Source: Pseudomonadota bacterium (GTDB lineage Bacteria > Bdellovibrionota > UBA1018 > CAIMNF01). From it: a stretch of DNA of 40,735 bases. Below, piece after piece: positions 33,529-40,735 of this stretch. The stretch spans positions 1-40,735 of the forward strand of contig JAIXWV010000023.1 in the NCBI GenBank assembly GCA_027491115.1, read 5' to 3'. Position 1 is the stretch's first letter. The number at the start of each line of letters is the position of its first letter. Under the pieces are notes generated by a model. It had not been told where the DNA came from. It made no database searches and worked only from the letters and a program-made list of their open reading frames with translations. The translations under genes were made by a program, and so were the position numbers.

Positions 33529-34563
33529 TCAGAATTCGGCGTTGAGGTTGAAGTCGAAGGCCTGGTGCATCTCGACGGGATTGGTATTGAGCACCCCCGC
33601 TTTTTGATACTCGGAGACCTTCTTCTCGAAAAAGTTGGTTTTCCCTTGGAGACTGATGAGCTCCATCCAATCGAAAGGATTTGTGCTGCCGTAATGCTTC
33701 GGAAGGCCGAGGCTCCGGAGCAGACGGTCCGCCACGAACTCGATGTACTGGGTCATCATCTTGCAGTTCATGCCGATCAGGGAGACCGGAAGGGCTTCAG
33801 AGACGAACTCCTTCTCGATCGACACCGCGTCGGTCACGATCTCGAGGATCCGCGCAGGAGGGAGCGCCTCGAGCATTCCGTAGAGGTGGCAGGCGAAATC
33901 GGTATGCAGGCCTTCGTCGCGGCTGATGAGCTCGTTCGAGAAGGTCAAGCCCGGCATGAGGCCACGCTTTTTGAGCCAGAAGATCGAGCAGAAGCTCCCC
34001 GAGAAGAAGATCCCTTCAACACAGGCGAAAGCGATCAGACGTTCTGCGAAGCTGTTGGAGGATTCGATCCACTTGAGCGCCCAATCGGCTTTTTTCTTCA
34101 CAGAAGGAATGTGCTTGATTGCGTTGAAAAGAATGTCCTTCTCTTTGGAGTTCTGGATATAGGTGTCGATCAGGAGTCCGTACGTCTCAGAATGGATGTT
34201 CTCCATGGCGATCTGGAATCCGTAGAAACAGCGAGCTTCGGGAATCGGAACATCCCGATAAAAGCGAAGCGCCAAGTTCTCGTTCACGATCCCGTCACTG
34301 GCGGAGAAAAAAGCTAGGACATGGGAGATATAATGACGCTCGTCCTCGGAGAGTTTATTCCAGTCATTGAGATCCTGGTATAGATCGATTTCTTCGGCGG
34401 TCCAGAACGAGGCCATGGCCTTCTTGTAAAAGTTCCAGATCTCGGAGTGCTGAATCGGCATCAGCACAAAACGTTCTTCGTCATTAAACGAAGAAAAATC
34501 CTTGAGCCCAGTGGACTCCACGGTGGGAACCGGCATCTTCTTTTCCACCCCAGTTGTTTGCAT
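33529..34563 (-). CDS. nrdB: Class Ia ribonucleotide reductase, small (beta) subunit
   Basis: About 344 residues. The ferritin-like dimetal site is complete: [10 protein letters not shown] (Asp), [14 protein letters not shown] (Glu, His, and the radical Tyr three residues after the His in H-S-E-T-Y), [11 protein letters not shown] and [12 protein letters not shown] (Glu, Glu, His). The E-N-I-H-S-E-T-Y form is the eukaryote-like variant. Three starts are in frame: 34584, 34578 and 34563. ATG 34563 is chosen for AAGGA 6-7 bases upstream. The C-terminus ([10 protein letters not shown]) is the peptide that docks to NrdA. It is transcribed with nrdA after a long leader. Confidence 0.95.
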   Translation of the reverse strand: MQTTGVEKKMPVPTVESTGLKDFSSFNDEERFVLMPIQHSEIWNFYKKAMASFWTAEEIDLYQDLNDWNKLSEDERHYISHVLAFFSASDGIVNENLALRFYRDVPIPEARCFYGFQIAMENIHSETYGLLIDTYIQNSKEKDILFNAIKHIPSVKKKADWALKWIESSNSFAERLIAFACVEGIFFSGSFCSIFWLKKRGLMPGLTFSNELISRDEGLHTDFACHLYGMLEALPPARILEIVTDAVSIEKEFVSEALPVSLIGMNCKMMTQYIEFVADRLLRSLGLPKHYGSTNPFDWMELISLQGKTNFFEKKVSEYQKAGVLNTNPVEMHQAFDFNLNAEF

Positions 34564-34639
34564 CGTATTTCCTTCCATGTGCATTCCCCTTTATGATTTG
34601 ACGCAAAACGTCCCCCGGAGCCTGAATGCACTCTGTCAT
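34484..34639 (-). CDS. Possible small leader ORF overlapping the nrdB start
   Basis: ATG 34639 has a near-perfect ribosome-binding site, GGGAGGAG at 34650-34643, 3 bases away. The 51-codon frame ([20 protein letters not shown]...) runs out of frame across all three nrdB start candidates and ends 80 bases inside nrdB. If used, it would affect translation of nrdB, by coupling or by interference. The product resembles nothing known. Confidence 0.3.
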   Translation of the reverse strand: MTECIQAPGDVLRQIIKGNAHGRKYDANNWGGKEDAGSHRGVHWAQGFFFV

Positions 34640-34791
34640 TCTCTCCTCCCTTAAGGGCTTCGTTTGTTTGGTTTTCCCCCGCAGACCAAAAACCCGTTTT
34701 GGGACTCCGGAAGTCCCTGGGAAGAGACCGGCACCGGACCGAAACATGGATTTTTGTACTACTGGCTCAGGTTGACCGAGGAAATTCTGGC
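34640..34791. other. Long structured nrdB leader
   Basis: About 200 bases separate the NrdR-type boxes from nrdB. Two hairpins are visible. CCAAAAACCCGTTTTGG is near 34683-34699, and GGGACTCCGGAAGTCCC is at 34699-34715 (plus-strand reading). No known riboswitch consensus was recognised. Confidence 0.45.
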
Positions 34792-34837
34792 TGTCAATTA
34801 GTAGTGGTACAAAATTTCGAGACACTAGATATTGCGG
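34792..34837 (-). promoter_or_regulatory. Pair of NrdR-box-like operators upstream of nrdB
   Basis: On the minus strand the first box, CCGCAATATCTAGTGT (34837-34822), matches the NrdR consensus acaCwATATawGtgt at 12 of the 13 central positions. A weaker second box, CCACTACTAATTGACA, lies at 34807-34792. Starts are 30 bases apart, three helical turns. NrdR represses ribonucleotide reductase genes by binding such paired boxes. Confidence 0.6.
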
Positions 34838-35055
34838 TTTTGGGACCCAAAAACACCGTGCGCACCGCGTTAAATCTTCAAGTAACGCGCCGCCAAATCT
34901 TCGGGCTTAGGCCTCCCCGAGACTGACGCATGGCTTGAAGTTTATGTAACTCCAATCGATTTCGATTCATTCCTTTCAGAATGCCAATGAGTGGCGTTTG
35001 GACATCCCCATTCGGGCTCCAGGATAGAACCAGCTGGGTTCAGCGCCTAGAACTC
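34838..35055. other. Intergenic stretch between the nrdB operator and lipoprotein promoter
   Basis: Nothing convincing was found in this stretch. No gene is seen here, and the ORF starting at 34699 is not supported. Confidence 0.4.
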
Positions 35056-35084
35056 TTGACGCACCCTCTAGATGGGAGTAAATC
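35056..35084 (+). promoter_or_regulatory. Leaderless-type promoter of the lipoprotein gene
   Basis: TTGACG (35056-35061), 17 bases, TAAATC (35079-35084). ATG 35092 follows after 7 bases. Confidence 0.5.
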
Positions 35085-35091
35085 CACCTTT

Positions 35092-35712
35092 ATGAAACAG
35101 AAAAATATGACCCGCCTAGCAGGATTCTTTCTTTTCACCCTCTCTTTGAGCGCCTGTAAGTACTCAAACGAGTTCCGTGGGAGCTACAACGGCCAAAACG
35201 CGACGCTCACCGCTTACTCCAAGAACGTAAACAAGTATTGCATCAACCTTGACCTGAGCAGTGGCGAACAGTCCTTCAAAAATGGAATCGATGCCCGCTC
35301 GGTTTATGATTCAGGGGATTTTACCCGTTCCAAGAGCTTCAACACCAAAGCTGCTGAGTGTTCAGGAAAGTACGATGAATACCTGGTGGGAACCCGTTCC
35401 ACGAAAATTCTCAATTCTTACCCTGTTTCCCGAATCGAGAATGTCGGGATCGACATGTGCCAGGTGGTCTACTACCAAGAGTACCTCTATCAAGACCTCA
35501 TTCAATTTGATGTGAAAAAGAAATTGGATGATTCCACTCTCGGATTCTTCAAGGGCGAAGGGCAGTCAGAAAGGTATCTCGACACCTCCCGTCCGTCAGG
35601 TTTCGGCCCTGTCTACTTCTGCGGTCCGGGATTTCCACGGGGTGGCTATCCTTATCCATATCCCTACCCATTCCCAGGCCAATTCCCTGGCTGGGGCCCG
35701 ATCTGGAGATAA
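35092..35712 (+). CDS. Lipoprotein of unknown function
   Basis: 206 residues from ATG 35092; the leader MKQKNMTRLAGFFLFTLSLSACKYS ends in the lipobox L-S-A-C, so it should be lipid-anchored. The body is mixed, with Cys at KYCINLD, AAECSG, DMCQVV and YFCGPGF. The C-terminus is a Pro/Tyr/Gly-rich low-complexity stretch (GGYPYPYPYPFPGQFPGWGP) that may be extended. No family was recognised. It is transcribed from a promoter of its own and shares the intergenic region with nrdB. Confidence 0.7.
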   Translation: MKQKNMTRLAGFFLFTLSLSACKYSNEFRGSYNGQNATLTAYSKNVNKYCINLDLSSGEQSFKNGIDARSVYDSGDFTRSKSFNTKAAECSGKYDEYLVGTRSTKILNSYPVSRIENVGIDMCQVVYYQEYLYQDLIQFDVKKKLDDSTLGFFKGEGQSERYLDTSRPSGFGPVYFCGPGFPRGGYPYPYPYPFPGQFPGWGPIWR

Positions 35713-35740
35713 ACCGGTTCCCTTACCCCGGGAACGGGCA

Positions 35741-35746
35741 TAAAAT
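35741..35746 (+). promoter_or_regulatory. -10 element of the acyl-CoA dehydrogenase gene
   Basis: TAAAAT (5 of 6 consensus) lies 6 bases before ATG 35753. The -35 is weak (TTCCCT at 35718). GGAG in the gap is too close to be a normal ribosome-binding site. Confidence 0.45.
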
Positions 35747-35752
35747 GGAGTC

Positions 35753-37534
35753 ATGAACTATTTCAACGACTCCGCCGAATGGAAATACCTTTTTCGAAAT
35801 GGAATCGACTGGGATTCGATCATCCCGCTCTATTTTCCTGTATTTCCCACACCCCAGGGTTTCAACAACCGCGAAGAACTGATCACGTTTTTCGAGCAAA
35901 TCCTCGAGACAACCGGGAAATGGACCGGCGAGACACTCCGAGGTCGCGCCGCCGAGCTGGACGAGGTCGGCTGTGCGAAACTGAATCCTGACGGATCAGT
36001 CGAGCTCCTGCCACCGATCCGACGCACTTACGAAGAGGCATCGAAGCTCGACCTATTCGGCATCAGTCTCGACGAGCGTTTCGGGGGCATGGGCCTTCCG
36101 ATCTCCGTGACCATGACGGCATTTGAGCAAGTCGCCCGAGCCTGCATCTCCACATCCACCCAACTGGGATTTTTCACCAGCATGGCGGACATGATCGAGC
36201 GCTTCTGCGACGAAGAGACCCGGATGAGGCTGATCCCGAAGATCATCAAGGGTGAAATCAGTGGCAGCATGTGCCTGACCGAACCCGATGCCGGTTCGGA
36301 CGTGGGGGCACTCAGAACCTCAGCGGTGAAACAGCCGGACGGCACCTATCTTCTCAATGGAACAAAGTGTTTCATCACGAACGCGGGCGGAGGATTCGGA
36401 TTCATTCTGGCCCGGATCCATGGGGCTCCTGAAGGACTCGCCGGCATTTCCCTGTTCCTGGCTGAAGAAAAGCTGAACGGGCAGCAGAATTACCGAATCA
36501 CCAAGATCGAAGACAAGATGGGCATGCACGGCTCGATGACCTGTGAAGTGGTCTACGAGAATACGGTTGCGACCTTGGTCGGCAAAGAGCACGAAGGGTT
36601 CAAGATCATGCTTCACCTCATGAACGAAGCCCGCATCTCGGTGGGACTCCAGAGCATCGGAGGGATCGAGGCCGCACTGGAGCGCGCCAAGGAATACGCC
36701 GGCGTCAGGAAGCAGTTCGGACGAACCTTGATGGACCTTCCTCTTTTTGCCAGGAACTGGACCGACTGGGAAACCGAACAGGACGCCTTCCGCGCGTTCA
36801 TGGTCGATACCATTTCCTCCTTCGACATTTTCCAGAGACTGGATCTGAAGATGAGGCACCACGGGTCTCTGACCGACCAGGAAAACGCGCTTTTCAAGAA
36901 GCACCACGAAATCACTCGGGCCCGTACCCCACTCGTCAAATACCTGGGTGCTGAGACCTATGCAGATCTCTCCATCAAGGCGATTCAGGCCTTCGGTGGA
37001 TACGGTTACATGAAGGAGTACGGCGTCGAGCGGATTCATCGGGACTGTTTCGGAGCTCTGCTTTACGAGGGCACCTCGCAGATCCAGGCACTCATGGCCA
37101 TGAAGGACTACATCAAGAAACTGATGAAGAATCCCGCCAAGTTCGTCCAATCGATGGTGAGTGCGCATCCAATCGGATCGATCGCCGGTCGTAACGAATT
37201 CAAAAAGACCTATCTGGGCATTCAATACGAATTCCAAAAGAACCTCGCAGGACTGATTCTCGATTGTTTCAGCCCGGGCACGGGACTGTTAGAGAAAATG
37301 ACCCACCTTTCGGACTACATGGACCGGGAGTACTGGCAAGACCAGGAAAAGCTCGAGAGAATGATGACTCATGCCGAAACCCTCTGTCAGGCCTTGTCGA
37401 TGATCGAAATCGTCAAGGTACTCGGGAAACAGGCAGAAAAGGACGCCTCCAGACGTCCGCTTTTCTTGAGCTACTTGAAGATCGCCAAGCCCCGTCTCGT
37501 CGCCATATACGCGGACTGGGATCAAAGGGCCTGA
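35753..37534 (+). CDS. Acyl-CoA dehydrogenase family protein
   Basis: 593 residues, about 200 longer than short-chain members, and in line with the extended acyl-CoA dehydrogenases that have an added C-terminal helical domain. FAD/substrate motifs are present: MCLTEPDAGSDVGALRTSA (about 160-180), GTKCFITNAGGGFGF and AFGGYGYMKEYGVERIHRD. The catalytic base is the Glu of LLYEGTSQIQ (about 440). It oxidises acyl-CoA to 2,3-enoyl-CoA with electrons passing to ETF. The exact chain length is unknown. TAAAAT lies 6 bases before the ATG, so it is probably leaderless. The downstream carboxylase gene suggests fatty-acid or branched-chain amino-acid breakdown. Confidence 0.92.
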   Translation: MNYFNDSAEWKYLFRNGIDWDSIIPLYFPVFPTPQGFNNREELITFFEQILETTGKWTGETLRGRAAELDEVGCAKLNPDGSVELLPPIRRTYEEASKLDLFGISLDERFGGMGLPISVTMTAFEQVARACISTSTQLGFFTSMADMIERFCDEETRMRLIPKIIKGEISGSMCLTEPDAGSDVGALRTSAVKQPDGTYLLNGTKCFITNAGGGFGFILARIHGAPEGLAGISLFLAEEKLNGQQNYRITKIEDKMGMHGSMTCEVVYENTVATLVGKEHEGFKIMLHLMNEARISVGLQSIGGIEAALERAKEYAGVRKQFGRTLMDLPLFARNWTDWETEQDAFRAFMVDTISSFDIFQRLDLKMRHHGSLTDQENALFKKHHEITRARTPLVKYLGAETYADLSIKAIQAFGGYGYMKEYGVERIHRDCFGALLYEGTSQIQALMAMKDYIKKLMKNPAKFVQSMVSAHPIGSIAGRNEFKKTYLGIQYEFQKNLAGLILDCFSPGTGLLEKMTHLSDYMDREYWQDQEKLERMMTHAETLCQALSMIEIVKVLGKQAEKDASRRPLFLSYLKIAKPRLVAIYADWDQRA

Positions 37535-37576
37535 AACGGTCCACAAGCGGCATGACGGTTGCAGTGTTTCCATTGC

Positions 37577-38281
37577 ATGAGCCTGTTGCATGGAGAACAC
37601 GCAGTCCGTATCACTGAAGGAAATCTCGTCCTGCATGGCATCACCGGAGGTCCGCCGGATCCCTTGGGTTGGGTGATCTTCGCACACGGTAGCGGTAGCG
37701 GGCGGCACAGCCCTCGAAACCATTGGATTGCATCCCGCCTTCAATCAAAAGGATTTGCGACCTTGCTGATGGACCTCCTGACAGAAAAGGAATCCGAAAA
37801 GCGTGAGAATGTTTTCAACATCGACCTCTTGTCGCAAAGGCTGCTCCTCGCCCGACATTGGATCGAGAAGCAGATCGGAAATCCGGTACCCCTAGCTTAC
37901 TTCGGATCGAGCACGGGGGCCGGTGCGGCGTTGCGCGCTGCCGCGGACGAACCCGAGCAGGTTTTCGCGGTGGTGAGTCGGGGCGGCCGCCCCGATCTCG
38001 CCAGGCGATCCCTGGGCTCGGTGGAAGCCCCCACTTTGTTGCTGATCGGTGGTCAGGACGAGGGAATTTTTGACTTCAATCGGGAGTCCTTTAAGCGGTT
38101 GAAGTGCGAAAAAGGCATCAGAATCATTCCGGGTGCCGGCCATCTGTTCGAGGAACCCGGAGCCCTGGAGTCCGTCTCCGCTTTAACTGTGGATTGGCTG
38201 CTCGAGCACGCACCGGTTAAGGTGCGATCGACGCAAAAGGAGCAAGATCGCCGGCCAGACCGTCCATCTTCGTCGGTGTGA
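37577..38281 (+). CDS. Alpha/beta hydrolase (dienelactone-hydrolase-like)
   Basis: 234 residues from ATG 37577. The core has the serine nucleophile elbow YFGSSTGAGAALRAA (G-x-S-x-G form, Ser near 121), the acid LLIGGQDEGIFDFN (Asp near 163) and the His in IPGAGHLFEEPGAL (near 186). The SRGGRPDLARRSL and HLFEEPGAL segments closely resemble the hydrolase domain found fused to phosphoribosyltransferases in some bacteria, but no such domain is present here. It should act on an ester or lactone, substrate unknown. Its last 65 bases overlap the end of the convergent ApbE-like gene. It starts 42 bases after the dehydrogenase gene and may share its transcript. Confidence 0.85.
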   Translation: MSLLHGEHAVRITEGNLVLHGITGGPPDPLGWVIFAHGSGSGRHSPRNHWIASRLQSKGFATLLMDLLTEKESEKRENVFNIDLLSQRLLLARHWIEKQIGNPVPLAYFGSSTGAGAALRAAADEPEQVFAVVSRGGRPDLARRSLGSVEAPTLLLIGGQDEGIFDFNRESFKRLKCEKGIRIIPGAGHLFEEPGALESVSALTVDWLLEHAPVKVRSTQKEQDRRPDRPSSSV

Positions 38282-39269
38282 AGTATGCTCCACTGACTCC
38301 GACTTTGGATGCCTTGCTGAAGAAATCGATGAGACTGGCATCATCCATCACAGCCGTGATGGTGGTCGCGAATTGAACCCAAGCACCTTCACGTCCGGCC
38401 ACGACGACTCCTCCGCTCCGAGAGCTCCACACCGTGGTCGGATCGAAGTTGATCCCCTTCCTTTCGATAGAAGCGGACGTACCCAGAAACAAAATGGAGG
38501 TGCCTTTACCTGGCAGAATCGACTTCAGACAATTTCCGAGTCGAGCGGGATCTTCGATACACATGATCCCGGGATCCTGAAGCGCCACTCCGGAAGCCGC
38601 AAAAAAACCGTCTGCAATGATTGCAAAGCCGGCATGGCCCTTTTCTTGAAGCAACTTTGCGGCCCGTTCGATGGCATACCCACGGATCATTCCGTTCAGA
38701 TTGATTTTGGTTCGGCGATTGTAAATCCGGATCACCAAGGGGTTCCGATCGACGATGACCCCCTTTTTACCGAATAAACGAGAAGGATTTGGACTCAAGG
38801 CCGGCTTTTCGTCCCAGTCGGTCACTTTGTTTAAATCCATTTCCGACTCTTCAGAGCCGTACTTCACCGGAACAAAGGTCACATCGAATTTACCTTCGGT
38901 GAATTGGTACATCCGATCGCTCGCGACCAGGATATCGAGGAACTCCTGGGTGATCGGTACCGGCCCTCGGTAAGCCTGTTCGTTCACTTTGGCAAGTAGG
39001 CTCGTGGACTGCCCGGCATCTGCCATGGTGGAGATCCGGTGGATCTCGGCAAGAGCTTCCTTGGCCGCCTCTTTAGCTGGCACTTTTGCACCTTTTTCTG
39101 GCCAGACCCTCACGACGATTCTTTTGCCGAACTCGGAACTGCTGGTTTGAAAATACGCTTTAGAGGTGATTTTTTGCCAAGGTCGAGGGGAGACTTCCAC
39201 TTTGGGCGCAGAGGAGCACCCGATCCCAATCAGGACAACAGCCAAAACATTAGAAAATCCGAGCTTCAC
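38217..39269 (-). CDS. ApbE-like (FAD:protein FMN transferase family) exported protein
   Basis: 350 residues from GTG 39269, with GGAG 8 bases upstream; GTGA overlaps the stop of the preceding metallo-beta-lactamase gene. The leader MKLGFSNVLAVVLIGIGCSS may be lipidated. ApbE features follow in order: EIHRISTMADAGQSTSLLAKVNE (the L-M-S-x-Y/E-L-S-x-L-N region), YQFTEGKFDVTFVPV, LNGMIRGYAIERAAKLL (normally L-G-G-I-A-K-G-Y-A-V-D) and ADGFFAASG (normally N-x-G-G-D-x-x-x-x-G). The key Gly-Gly-Asp is replaced by A-D-G-F-F, so flavin binding or transfer may be altered. It could attach FMN to Na+-pumping or other exported flavoproteins, or may have lost that activity. Confidence 0.72.
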   Translation of the reverse strand: MKLGFSNVLAVVLIGIGCSSAPKVEVSPRPWQKITSKAYFQTSSSEFGKRIVVRVWPEKGAKVPAKEAAKEALAEIHRISTMADAGQSTSLLAKVNEQAYRGPVPITQEFLDILVASDRMYQFTEGKFDVTFVPVKYGSEESEMDLNKVTDWDEKPALSPNPSRLFGKKGVIVDRNPLVIRIYNRRTKINLNGMIRGYAIERAAKLLQEKGHAGFAIIADGFFAASGVALQDPGIMCIEDPARLGNCLKSILPGKGTSILFLGTSASIERKGINFDPTTVWSSRSGGVVVAGREGAWVQFATTITAVMDDASLIDFFSKASKVGVSGAYFTPTKMDGLAGDLAPFASIAP

Positions 39270-40243
39270 AGCTGGAACTCCATCCCTTCGTATCCGAAAA
39301 CCCATTCAACTTCATGTGAAGACTGGGTTTCATCAGGCTTTTGCCTCGACTGGGATCGCTCGTACCTGGCAGTCTGCCGTGCTCCATCAGCGATCTTGGA
39401 GTCGGTGGCGGCGGGATCATGATGGACGAACACCAGCTTCTTCACGCCTTCGCGTTTGGCCAGGTCCAATCCGATGGGGGCGGCTGCGTGACCCCAATCG
39501 ACCTTTTCGACCACTTCCGAAAGGGTGTACTGGGAGTCGAAAATCATCAGGTCCACATCTTGATAGAGGGGAAGATCCTCGCCGAGCTCCTTGCGCGAAA
39601 CGCGTGTGGCTTCGGTATCCACGCAATAAGAGAAAGTCTTTCCTCCGTGGCGGATTCTGAATCCCCAACAAGGATCGGGATGATCCAACTGGTAAGGGGT
39701 CACTTCCAGATCCCCGAAAAGAACGGGGTGCCTCGGCTCGAGAGAATGGGTGCTGATCTTGGAGCCGAGCTTTTCATACGGAACAGGGAAAAAAGGCTTC
39801 TTGAATATAGTCGGGAAAACGTCTTTGAGTTCGCTTTGCACCGCATGTGCGCGGATCCGGTTTCCAGGGATGAACAAAGGAACGAAAAACGGCAGACCGA
39901 TCAAATGGTCCCAATGAAAATGAGTGAACAAGAGGTCGATCTCTCCCGCGCCCTGACCGAGAGGCCCTGAAAGAAGCTCGTAGCCGAGATTGCGGATCCC
40001 ACTGCCCGCATCGATGATCAACCGTTGCCTCGAGGTCGAAACCTCAATGCACGAAGTGTTGCCACCGAAACCGCCGAGTTGTTCGCGTGGCAATGAGGAA
40101 ATGAAGCTTTCAAGAATCTGCCGCTGCCCCCCTTGTGCGGCAAATCGTTCTAGAACATCCCGGATCCTCTGTTCCACAATCACCGGGCTGAGCGGCGCGG
40201 GAATTGAACCCCTTGCTCCCCAAATCTTGATCTTCATTCCCAT
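39266..40243 (-). CDS. Metallo-beta-lactamase-fold hydrolase
   Basis: 325 residues from ATG 40243. The signature THFHWDHLIGLPFF (H-x-H-x-D-H, about 108-121) and the later LDHPDPCWGFRI, CVDTEATR, FDSQYTL, WGHAAA and VHHDP provide the dimetal ligands and fold (ribonuclease Z/PhnP-like, COG1235 type). The first residues KIKIWGARGSIPAP and GGNTSCIEV are characteristic of that group, which includes phosphodiesterases. The C-terminus has an unusual extension of about 30 residues with S-Q-S-R-Q-K-P-D-E-T-Q-S-S. The natural substrate is unknown. The promoter TTGGAA-N17-TAAAAT sits 6 bases before the ATG. It is coupled to the ApbE-like gene by a 4-base overlap. Confidence 0.88.
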   Translation of the reverse strand: MGMKIKIWGARGSIPAPLSPVIVEQRIRDVLERFAAQGGQRQILESFISSLPREQLGGFGGNTSCIEVSTSRQRLIIDAGSGIRNLGYELLSGPLGQGAGEIDLLFTHFHWDHLIGLPFFVPLFIPGNRIRAHAVQSELKDVFPTIFKKPFFPVPYEKLGSKISTHSLEPRHPVLFGDLEVTPYQLDHPDPCWGFRIRHGGKTFSYCVDTEATRVSRKELGEDLPLYQDVDLMIFDSQYTLSEVVEKVDWGHAAAPIGLDLAKREGVKKLVFVHHDPAATDSKIADGARQTARYERSQSRQKPDETQSSHEVEWVFGYEGMEFQL

Positions 40244-40249
40244 GGAAGA

Positions 40250-40278
40250 ATTTTAGGTCGGTCAGGGCGGAGTTCCAA
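40250..40278 (-). promoter_or_regulatory. Leaderless-type promoter of the metallo-hydrolase gene
   Basis: On the minus strand TTGGAA (40278-40273), a 17-base spacer and TAAAAT (40255-40250) lie 6 bases before ATG 40243. Confidence 0.55.
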
Positions 40279-40331
40279 GGGAAATTCATCGTGCGACACG
40301 TCAATTTTATGGCTTATATGCCCGATTCAAA

Positions 40332-40360
40332 TTGAAGTTTTTCCCCGTCAGCCCTAATCT
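40332..40360 (+). promoter_or_regulatory. Leaderless-type promoter of the acyl-CoA carboxylase gene
   Basis: TTGAAG (40332-40337), 17 bases, TAATCT (40355-40360), then 7 bases to ATG 40368. Confidence 0.5.
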
Positions 40361-40367
40361 TTTGACC

Positions 40368-40735
40368 ATGTCCATCATCCAATCCCAAATTCAGGCCTCC
40401 AGCTCCGAGTTCAAAGCGAATGAAGCCCATCATGTGGCGGAGTCCAAAAGACTCGAGGAACGTTTGAAGGCCGTGCGGGAGGGGGGTGGTCCTGATCTTC
40501 GATCGAAGCATGAGTCGAGGGGTAAGCTCTTTGTGAGAGAGCGGATCCGACAGCTCCTCGATCCGGGAACCTCTTTTCTGGAATTGGGCGCGTTGGCAGC
40601 GAACGGGATGTATGAGGATGCTGCTCCTGGCGCCGGAATCGTCACGGGGATCGGCCTGGTTCACGGCCGTGAAGTCATGGTCGTGGCGAACGACGCGACA
40701 GTGAAGGGCGGCACCTACTTCCCGATGACCGTGAA
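40368..40735 (+). CDS. Acyl-CoA carboxylase beta subunit, N-terminal part (partial)
   Basis: The first 122 residues are present; the gene runs off the window. The N-terminus has RSKHESRGKLFVRERIRQLLDPG, then FLELGALAANGMYEDAAPGAGIV and VVANDATVKGGTYFPMTV, which are typical of carboxyltransferase subunits of the methylcrotonyl-CoA and propionyl-CoA carboxylase group. The A-N-G-M-Y-x-x-x-A-P-G-A-G and GGTYFPM segments favour a methylcrotonyl-CoA type (leucine breakdown). This subunit transfers CO2 from biotin to the acyl-CoA. A leaderless promoter lies just upstream. A biotin-carboxylase partner is expected beyond the window. Confidence 0.85.
   Translation, partial: MSIIQSQIQASSSEFKANEAHHVAESKRLEERLKAVREGGGPDLRSKHESRGKLFVRERIRQLLDPGTSFLELGALAANGMYEDAAPGAGIVTGIGLVHGREVMVVANDATVKGGTYFPMTV

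Noticed and set aside
34640-34791. Cobalamin or other riboswitch in the nrdB leader
   Set aside because: Hairpins are present but no box of a known riboswitch could be placed, and the enzyme is class Ia, which does not use B12.
36320-37237. 305-codon minus-strand ORF inside the acyl-CoA dehydrogenase
   Set aside because: Shadow of a well-supported gene.
1-40735. tRNA, rRNA, prophage or restriction/defence genes
   Set aside because: None was seen on either strand; the zinc and sigma loci are the accessory-like parts.

Overview
The window looks like chromosome from a moderately GC-rich Gram-negative bacterium. Evidence is the number of signal peptides and lipoprotein-like leaders, a YceI-like periplasmic protein, an imuA-imuB-dnaE2 mutasome, class Ia ribonucleotide reductase and acyl-CoA catabolism genes. 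No rRNA, tRNA or other marker gives a firm placement. The many hypothetical exported proteins would fit a Bdellovibrionota/Oligoflexia-type or other delta-like lineage, but this is a weak inference. A GTTC-N7-GTTC SOS box, best known from Alphaproteobacteria, precedes imuA. Many genes appear to be transcribed from their own start codon: a TANNNT -10 element sits 6-7 nt before the ATG.

Layout. 1-1566: end of a methyltransferase gene, then a soluble GAF histidine kinase. 1751-6880: a plus-strand cluster with a membrane protein carrying a Thr-Gln repeat, a GT-C type membrane glycosyltransferase, an unknown exported protein and an exported HEXXH metallopeptidase; the last three overlap. 6886-10105: a four-domain S1 RNA-binding protein, a DedA-like membrane protein and an APC permease. 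10072-11469: an ECF sigma factor with a membrane anti-sigma candidate, divergent from a tiny exported cysteine-rich protein, with a perfect palindrome between them. 11522-14751: a GNAT acetyltransferase, gene debris (a startless ORF and a decayed piece of a second anti-sigma gene), a cysteine-rich secreted repeat protein, and a YceI-like/outer-membrane-type pair.

15312-19631 is the most interesting block. It has three COG0523 (CobW/ZigA/YjiA) metallochaperone GTPases, a small protein coupled to one of them and a small exported protein. They sit in two divergent transcription units. Each intergenic region has the same inverted repeat, ATGCAAC-N3-TTTGCAT, placed over the predicted -35 elements. 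This looks like one regulon, most simply a zinc-starvation (Zur-type) response, although no regulator gene is in the window. 19632-20462 is gene-poor and holds an IS3-family transposase remnant and a partial echo of the dnaE2 3' end. 20463-25475 is the imuA-imuB-dnaE2 SOS mutagenesis operon on the minus strand.

25647-31018 holds exported proteins: a small secreted protein, a transglutaminase-elicitor-like enzyme, an anchored unknown, a lipoprotein-like protein with a thrombospondin-1-like segment, an M28 aminopeptidase and a secreted pentapeptide-repeat protein. 31097-34563 is nrdB-nrdA with a long leader, NrdR-box-like sites and a possible leader ORF. 35092-40735 has a lipoprotein, an acyl-CoA dehydrogenase, an alpha/beta hydrolase, an ApbE-like lipoprotein coupled to a metallo-beta-lactamase-fold hydrolase, and the start of an acyl-CoA carboxylase beta subunit. 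The dehydrogenase and carboxylase fit fatty-acid or branched-chain amino-acid breakdown.
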